A stretch of DNA of 64,000 nt from Pholiota molesta (lineage: Eukaryota > Basidiomycota > Agaricomycetes > Agaricales > Strophariaceae). Made by a program: the position numbers and the translations under genes. Numbering within the stretch: the stretch's first letter is position 1; the number at the start of each line of letters is the position of its first letter. Below are positions 46,536 to 57,318 of the stretch, in pieces. The notes below the pieces were generated by a model. That model saw only the letters and a list, made by a program, of their open reading frames with translations. It had not been told where the DNA came from and searched no databases. The stretch spans positions 124,001-188,000 of the forward strand of contig JACGCK010000073.1 of NCBI GenBank assembly GCA_014925825.1. Reading direction: 5' to 3'.

Positions 46536-48297
46536 ATGGCGTCCGACTCGGAAAAGCCATCTCGCTTCGGCCACCGCAACTTCGGCGTCACCAACCGCAT
46601 CTGGGTCGTAATTCTCCTGCTCATCTTCATCGTCTCGTGCACACACTTCATATGGCCCATTGGCACCGGGCGCGTTGTCCAGAAGTACTCGAACGCGGAC
46701 GTTAAGGCGAAAAACTACTTCAATGCTACGGAGGTGGGCCCCAACCCATTCGCATTCTGCCCGGTCTATGGCCCTGGCGACGAGTTAGGAGCCAAGCACG
46801 GTGCTCACACGCTCTCGAAGAGCGTTATCCATCCGGGGAGCGGGGCTCGCATACAGCGTGTGCTCAACCAGGCTCTAGCTGGCCAGCCAGTCACGATCAG
46901 CGTCCTAGGCGGCTCAAGTGAGTGGCTCGTCTGCGTAACATTTCCTCAAGTAACATTGTCCAGTATCTTCCTGTCACGGCGTTGGCGACGATCCTATCTC
47001 TCCTACTTGCTACCCATCCAAATTCTTCCAATGGTGGAACTCTGTTTTCCCCCATCCGGCCTCCGAGCTCACGAATGGCGCCATGCGACGCACCAACTCG
47101 GGCTACTTTGGCTTTTGCAACTCGCACCATCTCCCAGACGTCACAGACCTCGTAATTATTGAGTTGGATACAGAGGATCCTCCGTATGTGTTCCCTTTTC
47201 CCTGATACTCGATTCTGACCTGTTGCCAGCGGCCAAGAAATGATGGAAAACTTCGAAATTCTCGTTCGTTCGATTCTCATCCGACCAGACCAGCCAGCCG
47301 TCCTTCTCCTAGGACATTTTAGCCCGCAGGTGCACAATATGCACGGATTTGCCGGACCCGACCACTGGCACAGTATCGTGGCTCAATTTTACGATGTTCC
47401 GCACATTAGCATCAAGTCTGCGATATTCCCGGAGTATATGAAGAGCCCCGACTCAGTCAAAAAATACTACGTAGACCCGATCCTCGCCAGCGTAGAGGGT
47501 CACGGCCTCATCACGGATATCCTCACAGCATACATGCAATCTCAGATCTGCACCGCATGGTCTGTTGCCCAAGGCAGCGCCTTTGATGGCACGAAGCATG
47601 CGCCAGGCGACACAGGCGACTCTCCCGGTCTCTTTGGCGGCCTTGGCCAACGACCAGGCGTACCCGAACCAGCGGCGAAGAAAGGCAAAGACGCGGAGAC
47701 CAACAAGAAGCCCAGCAAGGAAGGTCATTTCCAGGCTTTGACCGTGCCTCCAGGTCGTATCAGCACCCGCCCCGACTCCGGCAGAGCGTACGAGGAGGTC
47801 GCACCTTTCTGTGTTTCTGCAAATGACTTGATTAACCCTCTACCACCATCACTATTCTATGGCTCTGGCTGGTTTGCTTTCCACCCGTCGAATACTGGCG
47901 GGACCTCGCAACATACCACGGCGCACTACTGGTACTCGACGCTTCCTACAAGCAGACTTCGGATACCGATACAAGTTGGCGCTGGTGATATTGGAATCTA
48001 CTACCTCAAAGAACCGGTCTCACAGGTCGGCGAAGGAAGCTCAGTGGAGTGCTGGGTGGACGATAATTACGCTGGCGCCAAACTAATCGAGAACGCAGCA
48101 GATGTGAACGAGCCTACGGCTGCGTAAGTTTCCAAATTCCTACATTGGACTATGGCTATACTGAGCGGAAATCATCTAGGCTACATGTCATTGACCATTA
48201 CGTTGGTCGTGGATCGCATTTCGTCGAGTGTCAACTTCTAGGTGAGGAAGGTCAAGGAGTGACACCTTTCAAGATCATCGGCGTCTTCTCGACATAG
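46536..48297 (+). CDS. SGNH/GDSL-type hydrolase, capsule-associated-protein type
   Basis: The start at 46536 (MASDSEKPSRFGHRNFG) precedes a single anchor helix IWVVILLLIFIVSCTHFIW, so this is a type II membrane protein. Exons then give VTISVLGGSISSCHGVGDD (nucleophile Ser block I), YPSKFFQWWNSVFPH, RRTNSGYFGFCNSHHLPD, LVIIELDTED, then a long luminal part ending with FHPSNTGG and FVECQLLGEEG, stop at 48297. The usual late SGNH DxxH could be PDHWH near 47360. A Lys/Pro-rich insert sits around 47680-47725. Fungal relatives are often named capsular-associated proteins; the family may remove or transfer acyl groups on glycans. It is divergent from the CAP59-type gene, which supports a joint glycan role. 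Confidence 0.82.
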
Positions 48298-48635
48298 CCT
48301 ATCGTTCTTCTAACTATTGCATTGTCGTCCTGTCGTTTGGTCAGTCTTGATAAGTATTGCGTTGTGGGCTTAATTTATTCAGGGTTTGTGCTTGAATCGT
48401 AAATAGAATACACATCAATCATCGTTTAGCAACATAGTACAACATAAATACGTACTTTTGTCTTTCTTCTCTGTCGTCGAGGATATGGTGGGGGTCCAGC
48501 GTTGTATATTTATATTAGGAAAAGGACATTTATTAATAGAGATGCAATTAGCTTGAGTTTGCATAATGCTCGCTTTGCCTTTGGTAACTTGTTGGTAACC
48601 CCAGTTCTAATTAGACATCCAAATTGCTATTCAGT
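48298..48635. other. Convergent intergenic region
   Basis: A short AT-rich stretch between the SGNH hydrolase and the HET gene 3' ends. No gene seen. Confidence 0.6.
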
Positions 48636-50127
48636 CTACAAGTACAATGTCTCCAATTTCATCCCATGCAACGCCAGCTGCGAAGTTCTTTCGAGCTTGT
48701 AATAATCATCATCATCAAAGGAGTAGTTGCTGGTTGTCTGGAGGGGGAAAATAATTGGCTTCTCTGTGTATATCCTGCTGTAGCCTGGAGAGAAAGACTC
48801 CGCCTCTCCATGGGATGTCAATTCAACTGTTGATTGCAACAATACTGCCAGACAAGTTTTTGGGATATGAATGGCGAGTACCTCTTCTTCTATGTTCAAT
48901 ATTCCAAAGGTCAAGGTTGATGTTTTGCGCCTTTTTGTCGACCTGAATGCACCTTTTTGTAAACCCTCGGGCCCATTGAATCTCTTGTCCAATAAGTGGT
49001 AACTTTCGGATATCTCAAATCCGTCACGGTCTGGGAACGGAATAATGGAAACGGTGGCATGGTAATGCCCAATCGGCTGGTGAACATCTTTCAATACTGA
49101 TGCACGAATTGGCACTGCACACATCAGGAGAATCGGGGTACGCAGTCCCAAGTGTGTAAATGTAAGTGGCTCTATCGGATGCCACGGAGGAAACTCCTGG
49201 CGAGTGAGGTAATCGGATTGATGTGAAGGGAAGAGAGAGGTAGTAGAATATGGCCGGAAACGCTTCTGGTTACCCGCCCAATTGAAGATGTCGGATACAT
49301 CTTTTGTAGAGCGGAAGATTTCCTCTACAAGGCGGAAGAAGGCGCGATCGCCACCCTCGCCGTAAGCAGTCGAGATACTGACGCCAAAAATGCCCATCAG
49401 GCAATAAGCAATATCTTCCTCACGCGTCACTTGGCGCTTAGCTGCGAGTTGCATTTTGCGTGAGATAGATATGCTGCGGCCGCGCTCCCGCAAGAAAGCG
49501 TTTAGCTCGTTGCGTGTGATTGTCGTTGCAAGTTCAATCTCTGTCCGCATCATGGAATTTTGCTTGTCATTGACTGCGCTAGAAAGTTGCTTCCAGTCCA
49601 TGTTATAGAATTTTGATGACGTTGGGCGCGACTAGCTCCTGCAAAGTCCATCCGCGAGTGAACCAAGGGTCAGCATGCATATTCGAAACCGTGTTAGTTG
49701 CCGCAAGATAGGTGATACAGACGAGGGCAGAGGAGTACCATCTATACATGGATCGGATCGACTCATCGAGCTCCGCACTGCTCTCCTTGTTAATGCAGAC
49801 CGTGTCGATCCAGCCCAGCGTGAGTCCGTAATCCTCCCATGCTGCTTTGCAGAAACTGATAAGCTTTCGACATTTCGGTTCTGTTTCATCGAGGGCGCCA
49901 TTCTGCCAGCCGCCATAGGTCAGCTCTCCAGGTGTCGGGTTCCATGTATGCGACAGGATGGCATAGTTAGCCTTATGTGTCCAATGAAAATCAAGTGACC
50001 TGGATTCCCTCTGGTTGTAGTCGGCTTGGAGTTGCAGAGCGAGGTAGTTATAGACTTCCGACCTTTCGAGCAGGGAAATTTTCAGTTTCCCATTGCAAGG
50101 TTCAAAGCGCAAGAGACGAATTGGCAT
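48636..50127 (-). CDS. HET-domain protein (heterokaryon-incompatibility type), frameshifted in this sequence
   Basis: HET domains are TIR-like modules that trigger cell death in fungal non-self recognition. The start MPIRLLRFEP at 50127 is the usual one in basidiomycete members. The domain reads YAILSHTWNP, GWIDTVCINKESSAELDESIRSMYRWYSSALVCITYLAAT and WFTRGWTLQELVAPNVIKF. The frame breaks in a run of four A (minus strand; 49611-49614): one A fewer restores IKFYNMDWKQL, which continues through KMQLAAKRQVTREEDIAYCLMGIFGVSISTAYGEGG, the block after HET in these proteins, to a C-terminal domain of unknown role. The two halves together have the expected length of about 495 residues with no intron. 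Either a recent null allele or a sequencing error. Confidence 0.88.
49611..49614 (-). other. One-base frameshift in an A homopolymer of the HET gene
   Basis: The run AAAA is read IKIL and stops; AAA gives IKFYNMDW, matching the downstream open frame that starts MDWKQL. One base seems to be in excess. Confidence 0.8.
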
Positions 50128-50840
50128 GGTTTGGGTGACGCGTCTTCGGAGATGTTGCAGAAAATTTTGTAGAACTGAAGGGTTTGTTGAGTAATTTGCT
50201 GCTATTAGATGTCAATAACGGAAAATCGTAGTCACATTTATCATCCGAACTCAGAGGCATTGGCTGAGGTACTGGATGATGTTCAGTCATGCTGGTGTTC
50301 GCAGCAATTCCGAGTCGTCCGCGGTTCACTTCTTCAGTTGAAATCGCGTCGATTTGCATTTTGTCGTCTGGAGGGGATAGCCTGTTTGTCCCTATACCCG
50401 TATCATTCAATATTTATATATTAGTTCATAGCAATGGTGTTTCATATCGGCGGACCTTTGAAGTTATCCAGCTGATCTTCCTCCGATTTCTCCAATCGAG
50501 CTTCGATCGCTATATCCTGGCTACGCGGCCGAGAGCGAGAAATCATGCCGGAGACGAATTTCTCTAGCTCGGTAACGAACTCATCCGCTTCGATTCCGAG
50601 ATGAATTTCCTTTGCGTCTACAGAGAATAAGGTACGATTCACTTGATTTGCCTGGGCTGAAATAGGAAGATCACATACTCATTGTCTGTCCTCCATTTTC
50701 TTGGATGAGGGGTAGAATGAAGTTGCACAGCGTCTGGAGCAACTTTCGACCTTGGTCTTTGCGTATATCTGTCAGTGCTCGCTGCATCAGTGTGATCATG
50801 AAGCAATATCAATGTAGTGCAGCATACCAGGTGACGACAT
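50102..50840 (-). CDS. Small hypothetical protein overlapping the HET gene start
   Basis: A possible four-exon gene: MSSPDIRKDQGRKLLQTLCNFILPLIQ (from 50840 across an intron), then after a second intron AKEIHLGIEADEFVTELEKF and IAIEARLEKSEEDQ, then a third join into NRLSPPDDKMQIDAISTEEV, ending at 50102. The helical N-terminal part is consistent across the splices, but I do not recognise it. Its last exon overlaps the first 26 bases of the HET gene in another frame, so the end may be wrong, or the exons may be an alternative 5' part of the HET transcript. Confidence 0.35.
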
Positions 50841-51626
50841 TGCGCGATTGTGTTCGAGGTTTAGGCTTTTGAGGTCAGAAGACGAGTTCGTGGGGAGGGA
50901 TCAAGAGTCCGCCTTCGGCTTTCCTCGGTTGCCTTTTGTTATTCGTTTCCGCACTGCCTGTCCCAGTGCTGGGAGGAATCAGTTTCTAAATAGGTTTTGG
51001 GTCATGTTTGTTGCCATAAACCTGACGTCTGTCAAGTGCATGTTTACTCGGACTGTACAGGTTTACTAGACAGCCATGGGAAGCTACGAATGTTTATCCG
51101 GAATACGGAGAACACCTGGTGTTGCAATCGTCCTGAGGGATAAGCGGTGCAAGCGAGCGTGCTGATGCTGGGAGAACAGGACTGTCAGATGCATGAATCC
51201 TGAGGATATTGGAAGTGGCGCCGAGTGCAGCAGGAGTCACCGAGCTTCCAAAATCACGAAAGTTCGAGCACAACAGCGACCAGTGGGCGGCAGCAAAAAT
51301 GGTAGCGGGTAAATCTGAATCAAGGTGGGACGTCTGGACCTGGAACAGGCAAGCTGGTAGATGCAGAATACGTCGGAACGAGGACTACGTGGAGACGCGC
51401 AAGGAGAGCGAGGTCAACAAAGAACTGTCACAATATTTTCACAAAGTTCGATCGCGTCTGATCACCAGATATAGCAAGCGCGGCGGCGGTCACGATGAAA
51501 ATTCGACGCCACACCCTCAGTTTAAAGGATATCTCCTTGAAAAAAAATGATTCAGGAAGCTGACTCCTGAGAGACGGCGTCCAATGAATTAGAGGACTCG
51601 GAGAAAAACAAAGCCCCCAAAAAGAA
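50841..51626. other. Intergenic region with an anonymous open frame
   Basis: A plus-strand frame at 51209-51550 (113 codons, basic, no family motif) is the only open stretch. It lacks splice partners and I do not call it a gene. Confidence 0.35.
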
Positions 51627-51712
51627 TGGACACTGTGGGGATTGAACCCACGGCCTCATGCAATGATGACTAAGCATGCAAAGCAAGCGCGCTACCACTG
51701 TGCTAAGTGCCC
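51627..51712 (-). tRNA. tRNA-Ala(TGC) with intron
   Basis: On the minus strand GGGCACT pairs with AGTGTCC, the T arm is GTGGG-TTCAATC-CCCAC, and the anticodon loop TTTGCA gives TGC. An intron of about 14 bases follows the position next to the anticodon, and GCATG closes the stem. TTCTTTTTGGG downstream can act as the terminator. The arms are almost the same as in the tRNA-Ala(CGC) at 10785. Confidence 0.9.
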
Positions 51713-51842
51713 TTGCGTAAAAGTTTGGCAAATTTACCACCACGTATCACATACATATTCTTCCTGCTTGTGGTTGGTCACACACGCCGCTGCTATTCCT
51801 CGGCTATTCCTAAATTTGATTCTTACACCCACCATCCCTACC

Positions 51843-53586
51843 ATGGCGCCCTCAAAGATCGGCAAGACCAGCGCCCTTGACGCGAAAAAAGACGCAAAGG
51901 CGAAGGGGAAGAAGCCCTCGCGGTCCGCGGTCGGGGCCCCATCCCAGCACACACAAGCAAGCCGCAAGGGCAAGCGGGCATGGCGCAAAAACGTGAACAT
52001 CGAAGACGTCGAGGAGGTCCTGGAGGGCCTGCGCGCGGAGGAGCGGGTCGTCGGGTGCGTATCTTCCGTCGTCGTCTCCCTAGGCCTGCGCTGATGATGA
52101 TGCTGGATAGTTCGACGCTGGGCCAGATGCAAGACGGCCAGCTGTTCCAGATCGACACCAAAGGCGATGATCACAGTGCGTCTGTCTCTCCTCCCGCCCG
52201 TTCCCCCTTCCAATGTACCTGACACTTATCCAGTCCGGAACCACCTCCCGCCGCGCTTCTCCGCCGCCCAGCTGACATCAGCGAAGATCCTCGCCCAGCG
52301 CTCCGCCGTGCCCGCCGTCTTCTCGCGGCCCACCTCTGCGAACAAGCGCAAAAACGGGGTCAGCCGCGAGGACAAGGAGCGCCTCCTGCGCATCGCGAAG
52401 CGGCCGCGGCGGGGCCCGTTCAACAGCGTCATGGACCCCGCGGAGTACGCGGCGGGCAGCGGGGCCGTGGCGCTGAGCGCGGCCGTGAAGCAGAGCGGGA
52501 CGTACGACCCGTGGGCGCCGCAGCCGGAAGCGGAGGTCGTGAAGGACGGGCTGGAGACTGTGCAACCGAAGAAGGCTAAGGTACATTTTTTTTTTGTTCT
52601 CACATATCATGCTTCGATGTAACTAACAAACTACCAGGCCCCCTCGACGACACGCACGAGGGACCTCATCGCCGTGCCGGCCATCGTCGAGCCCCATCAA
52701 GGCACCTCGTACAACCCTCCCGCGGATGCCCACCAGGAACTCATGGAGCAGGCGGCAGCGATCGAGCAAAAAAGGCTAGAAGCGGCTGAAAAGCTCGCGG
52801 AGACAAAAGCGAAGATGGAGGCGGCGAAGGGCAGCGCAGACGTCTATGACATGTCAGTGGCCCCAGGCATGACAGTGCAGCAGCTCGCAGAGGACGAGGA
52901 TGAGGAGGATGACGATGACGAGACCCAAGAGGACGGGGCGCCGGCTGCGTCGAAAAAGGACACCAAGCCTAAAACCACTGCTCAGAAGAATAAGGCTGCG
53001 CGCTTACTCAAGGAGGTATGTCCGTCCCCCCAGCCGGACAGTACAATCACTAATACACGCGATCCAGAAACGCGCGCTCGCTGCGAAAGCCCAGCAAAAA
53101 CGCCTACTGGCGTCGATCAATGACGCCAAATTCATCCGCCGGTCGACCGCAAAATTGATGACCGCACAGGAGCAGGCGCGGCAGAAAAGACTGGCGGCCG
53201 TGGCGGAGAAGCTGAAGACGCACGGCCTCGCGGGCCAGAAGCTCGGGAAGCACAAGGTGCCCGAGAGCCATGTCGAAGTGCAGATCGGGGAGGATCTGAG
53301 CGAGAGTTTAAGGGGGCTGAAGGTGCTTTTTTTCTCTTGCAGTATGTATGTTATACTAACGCGAGATCTGGCAGCCTGAGGGGAATCTTTTCCGTGATCG
53401 CTTCCGGAGTCTGCAGCAGAGAGCGCTGATTGAACCCAGAGTTCCAGTTGTGTATGTCCCTTTTTCTCTTCTTTATACTTTGCTCTTTTTCATTGCTTTT
53501 TTTTTTTCGCCTTTAGACCCACGAAGCGGCGACTTCGCATGATAGAGTATGAAACGCACGCATGGAAGAACTTTGACCGCGAGTAA
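51843..53586 (+). CDS. NOP53: Ribosome biogenesis protein NOP53 (GLTSCR2 family)
   Basis: Nop53 is a nucleolar 60S assembly factor that recruits the exosome helicase Mtr4 during 27S/7S pre-rRNA processing. The start at 51843 opens MAPSKIGKTSALDAKKDAKAK, and the family blocks follow: RKGKRAWRKNVNIEDVEEVLEGLRAEER, LFQIDTKGDD, LTSAKILAQRSAVPAVFSRP, KNGVSREDKERLLRIAKRPRRGPFN, YDPWAP, then a coiled acidic part (DEDEEDDDDE), KTTAQKNKAARLLKE, and the C-terminal HKVPESHVEVQIGEDLSESLRGLKPEGNLFRDRFRSLQQRALIEPRVPV and PTKRRLRMIEYETHAWKNF. About seven introns. The tRNA-Ala(TGC) gene lies 130 bases upstream on the other strand. Confidence 0.93.
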
Positions 53587-54029
53587 ACTTGTAGACGATA
53601 TGGGGATGTTTTTCCTGAACTATCTCATTCGTTGTACAATCGTACATTTACGGACTGTATTTCATACATTTCATGCAAATTTACACTGTTGAATGGGATT
53701 GTACGGCTACAAGACAGAAAATACAATGGAAATCAATTGTAAAGTTTTCGCAAGCTTTCCAAAGACTTGTAACTCTCAAATTCCTCGCGTAGGATTCCAG
53801 CTCAGCAAACCCTTGTAATGATCACTTGCATTCTAATGGATTCTATTGCCTTGCAAACGTCAGAAGTGTTCCAAGCATTTTATGGTGATTTATGACATTG
53901 TAATAAAGCCTTTATTACCCTACGTTTGTGACCAATGTATGGGATCTTAGCAGAACGTATAGGATTCCATTTTGGCGATGGAACGTAGGATAGCCCAATT
54001 AGGTAATGCCACTGACCTTGACCGAAACG
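53587..54029. other. Intergenic region, NOP53 to CSN1
   Basis: AT-rich 0.44 kb between two plus-strand genes. No gene seen. In-frame ATGs for a CSN1 frame lie at 53972 and 53978. Confidence 0.5.
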
Positions 54030-55965
54030 ATGGACATCGACCAGATAGAAGAGGCCCAAGCAGCCGCCCCCTCCAACCAAGACGCACATTCACCGTCCCC
54101 GTCGACGATGCCCATCCCTTCGACCTCGAGGGCTACATCTCCAACTACTCAGGTGAACCCAACCCATGCCCAATCACCTCTGAGCCCCTCTGAACCGATA
54201 GACAGGACGCACGGCCATCGACCGCCTCATCCACATTATGAGCATCGCGCCGTCCATCGCGGCCGAGGCGTTCCAGCTCTGCGTGCAGCACATCCACCAA
54301 TCGCGCGACCCGTCGCTGTACCAGAACCTGCTGCACGCCTACGAGCAGGTGCCCACGACGTCCGGGGCGGCGCTCCCCAACCCCATGGAGCTCGCCGAGC
54401 TGGACACGAAGTGGGCGGACGAGGTGCTCGCGCGGAACCAGGCGGATCGCGTGAAGCTTGAGGTGGAGCTGAAGACGTACAGCAATAACATGATCAAGGA
54501 GAGCATCCGGGTGCGTACTGCGCGGCGCTACGCGGAGGAGAGGCGCTAATGTTGTGTTAGATGGCCCACCGCGATCTGGGCGATTTCTACCGGTCCACGG
54601 GCGACTATGGCACGGCGCTGAAACATTACACCAAATCCCGCGAGTTCTGCACGACGAGCCAGCATGTGCTCGAGATGTGCATGTCTATCCTCGAGGTTCT
54701 CCTTGCATCTTTCCACTGTAACTGACCTTTTCTCATAATGCGCCTACTATATTCTAGCTGCTGATCGAACAGCGGAACTACTCGCATCTCACGACCTACG
54801 TCTTCAAAGCGGACGCCGCGCTCGACGCCACGAACGCAGCGAACCCCGCTGCCACAGGGCCAACCGGAGCGCCCACCCCGACCGTCACCGCCGGCGCCCC
54901 CAAGAAGAAGTCGGTCGAGCGCGACAACGTCCAGGCCAAGCTCGATCTCGCCACGGCGCTGTCCCACCTCGGCCAGGGCAGCTACGAGAAGGCCGCGTCG
55001 TCGTTCCTCAAAATCGGGCCGGCGAAGGACCTCGGCGACTGGGTGGGGAAGGTACGCTTTCCCTTCGTTTCGCCGGGACAGACTGACTGGTGGTGGTTTT
55101 CGTTTCTAGCTCGTGGCGCCCGCGGATATCGCGATATATGGCACTCTGTGTGCGCTGGCCACCTTTCCGCGCTCTGCGATCAAGGCGAAGATCCTGGAAA
55201 ATTCGGTGTTCGGCGCCTACGTCGAGCAGGAGCCGTACATCCGCGAGCTCATCGAGGCGTACATGAACAGCAACTTCAAGACCGTGCTCGAGCTGCTCTC
55301 GCGGTACTCCGTGCGTCTCTCCTCCCTTTCCGTTTCCGCTCGCTATTTTCGCTGACGGTTCCCCGACACAGACGCGGCACTTCGCGGACATCCACCTCTC
55401 GCCGCACGTGCACGACCTCACGCAGCGCATCCGGAACAGCGCGGTGGTGCTGTACTTCCAGCCGTTCGCGTCGATCACGCTCGCGCGCATGAGCGCCGCA
55501 TTCGGGTGGACGCTCCCGGAGGTCGAGCAGCACGTCGTGCACCTGATCCAGGCGGGCGAGATCCACGGGCGCGTGGACAGCCAGAATAAGGTAACTGTTG
55601 GTTTTTTGCTGCTGCTTTTTTGTCCCTTTGTTTGCGCGTCGATTTCTTTGACACTGGCTGATTTATTCTGGTTTGCTTGAAGATTCTGTATGCGAAGAAG
55701 ACGGAGTATAGGGACGAGCTGTTCGCGCGTGCGATCCAGGCTGGCGTGGAGATCCAGTCGACGAACAGGAAGCTGCTGCTGCGCATGCGATTGTACGCCT
55801 CTCCATCCCTTATCCATTGCCGTGGCGAAATCGCTGATCCCCATTATTTGACTACTTCTCTTCGATGTACGCTACAGACAACAAGCGGACCTCATCGTGA
55901 AGCCGCCGAAGGGGAGCAACATTCCAAGCGCGCAGGCGATGAATGAGTTTTATCTTGGCGATTGA
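54030..55965 (+). CDS. COP9 signalosome subunit 1 (CSN1), frameshifted near the N-terminus in this sequence
   Basis: CSN1 is a PCI-domain subunit of the COP9 signalosome, which removes NEDD8 from cullins. The likely start [14 protein letters not shown] (54030) is in one frame and the conserved [22 protein letters not shown] in another; one extra C in the C5 run at 54067-54071 joins them. After the intron at 54155 the protein continues [115 protein letters not shown], the PCI region [32 protein letters not shown] and [34 protein letters not shown]. It ends NEFYLGD at 55965. An unshifted start at 53978 exists but gives an unlikely Arg-rich leader. Confidence 0.9.
54067..54071 (+). other. Probable one-base deletion in a C homopolymer of CSN1
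   Basis: With five C the [10 protein letters not shown] frame runs into Ser/Pro and never reaches the conserved YISNYSG block; with six C the two frames join. Less certain than the NDUFS1 case because the N-terminus is poorly conserved. Confidence 0.6.
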
Positions 55966-56258
55966 ATGTGGTCGATGTGTGTTTTTGTCGTTTTTTTCCC
56001 CTTCCTCTGTACATATGCTGCCAATATACGCTTTCGGTTTTTGTTCTTGTTTTCTGTTTCGGAGTTTCAGCGGGTGGTTGAGCATGCTGAGAAGGGGAAT
56101 CGTGATCTTTTCCAGATTCATAAATCTTGAGCATACGAAAGAATTTGGGAGTGAATGAGTTATGAATTATGAAAGGCTACTATGCTACATGGAATCCGAA
56201 AAGATGGTATACAGTGGATGGATATAACGGAGGTGATAGATATAAAATTGCGGAATGA

Positions 56259-56838
56259 TTAAGAAATGGTAATGCGCTTAGGCGCCTGCTCTGCGGCAGC
56301 CTTTGGGAAGGTGACAGTGAGGACGCCATTGTCCATGGACGCCTTGATATCCTCCTCCTGAAAACGGATGATGTTAGGGCTCACTTCATAAACGAGGCAA
56401 GCACGCATACCTTCACACCCTCAGGGAGCTGCAGTGTCCTCGCCCACCTTCCGAAGCGCCGCTCGCGCACGGCGTATCCGTTCTCGTTGACCTCTTCCGG
56501 CCGCTTGGTCTCGGCGGCGACAGTGAGCCTGTTGCGGTGCACGTCGAGCTGGATGTCCTCTTTGGCGACACCTGGGAGTTCGAACGTGGCGGTGACCAAA
56601 TTTTGCTCGGTGCTCTCGTGTAGATCCATTCTATGAAGGGGTGGTGTGAGATGAACAGCTTGATTTTGAGAGATGATTAATGAGACTTGACATACTTTGG
56701 TTTGAAGGATCTGACTGCGCCGTCGACAAGGTTTTGGTGCTTGGATGGGATGTTTCCCGTCTCGTTCCGGGACAAGAGCGCTTGGTTAACCAAGCGCTCA
56801 ACGTCGTAGAAAGGCTCGTAGAAGAACACTTCGGCCAT
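56259..56838 (-). CDS. Small heat-shock protein (HSP20/alpha-crystallin)
   Basis: The start at 56838 opens MAEVFFYEPFYDVERLVNQALL. Intron 1 falls before MDLHESTEQNLVTATFELPGVAKEDIQLDVHRNRL and intron 2 after EGVK, then EEDIKASMDNGVLTVTFPK and the terminal KRITIS with its IxI anchor. The alpha-crystallin domain includes GYAVRERRFGRWARTLQLPEGVK. Head to head with the HSP20 gene at 57319; the 480 bases between carry two perfect heat-shock elements, so the pair is probably co-induced by heat. Confidence 0.92.
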
Positions 56839-57318
56839 GTCGAGATGCGAGGTGATGATGAGCGAAGAGATTACAAGTGCGAGTGGGTATGATGACTTGT
56901 TGTTGTTTTGTTGTCAGAAACCCGTCTGCCCTCCCGAATTTATAACCCATCTCACTGAATTTTCGAGACGGGCGTTGGACGTGCTGGAGTGTAGAAAACG
57001 CGGCTGGAGGCGACTGGAGTGCAGCGGAACTTTCGAGAACACCTCAGATTCCGGAAAAGGCAAGTGGTGGCACGCTGCCGCGCCAATTTCCAAATATGAG
57101 GACGCGCGTCTATTTCTGTGCGCTTCTCGAAAGGAGAGGAATGGAAGCGTAGCGTTGCATGTTTTCTCGAAATTTCGGCCGCATACCCTGGCACAGGTAT
57201 AAATGCGAGGCTCTTCATCCATCGTCGCCTCAGCAAAGAACAAAATCTCAGCGCACTTCCATCATCTCTACAAGCTTCACTCACAGCTAATACCACTTCC
57301 TAACATTCCCTAATCATC
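56839..57318. promoter_or_regulatory. Bidirectional HSP20 promoter with heat-shock elements
   Basis: Two three-unit heat-shock elements match nGAAnnTTCnnGAA exactly: GAACTTTCGAGAA at 57027-57039 and TTCTCGAAATTTC at 57164-57176. Two-unit sites lie at 57050 (TTCCGGAA) and 57124 (TTCTCGAA). Heat-shock factor trimers bind such arrays. GGTATAAATG near 57196 is a TATA-like box for the plus-strand gene, and TTATAAATTC near 56938 (minus reading GAATTTATAA) is one for the minus-strand gene. Confidence 0.85.

Noticed and set aside
51209..51550. 113-codon plus-strand ORF upstream of the tRNA
   Set aside because: Composition is not gene-like, and no motif or splice support is seen.
51642..52094. Plus-strand frame starting at 51642 as the NOP53 start
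   Set aside because: Its first part is the reverse of the tRNA-Ala gene. The ATG at 51843 gives the conserved NOP53 N-terminus.
53972..54193. CSN1 start at 53972 or 53978 without a frameshift
   Set aside because: It gives an Arg-rich leader unlike CSN1 proteins, while [10 protein letters not shown] in the next frame resembles them. Kept only as an alternative.
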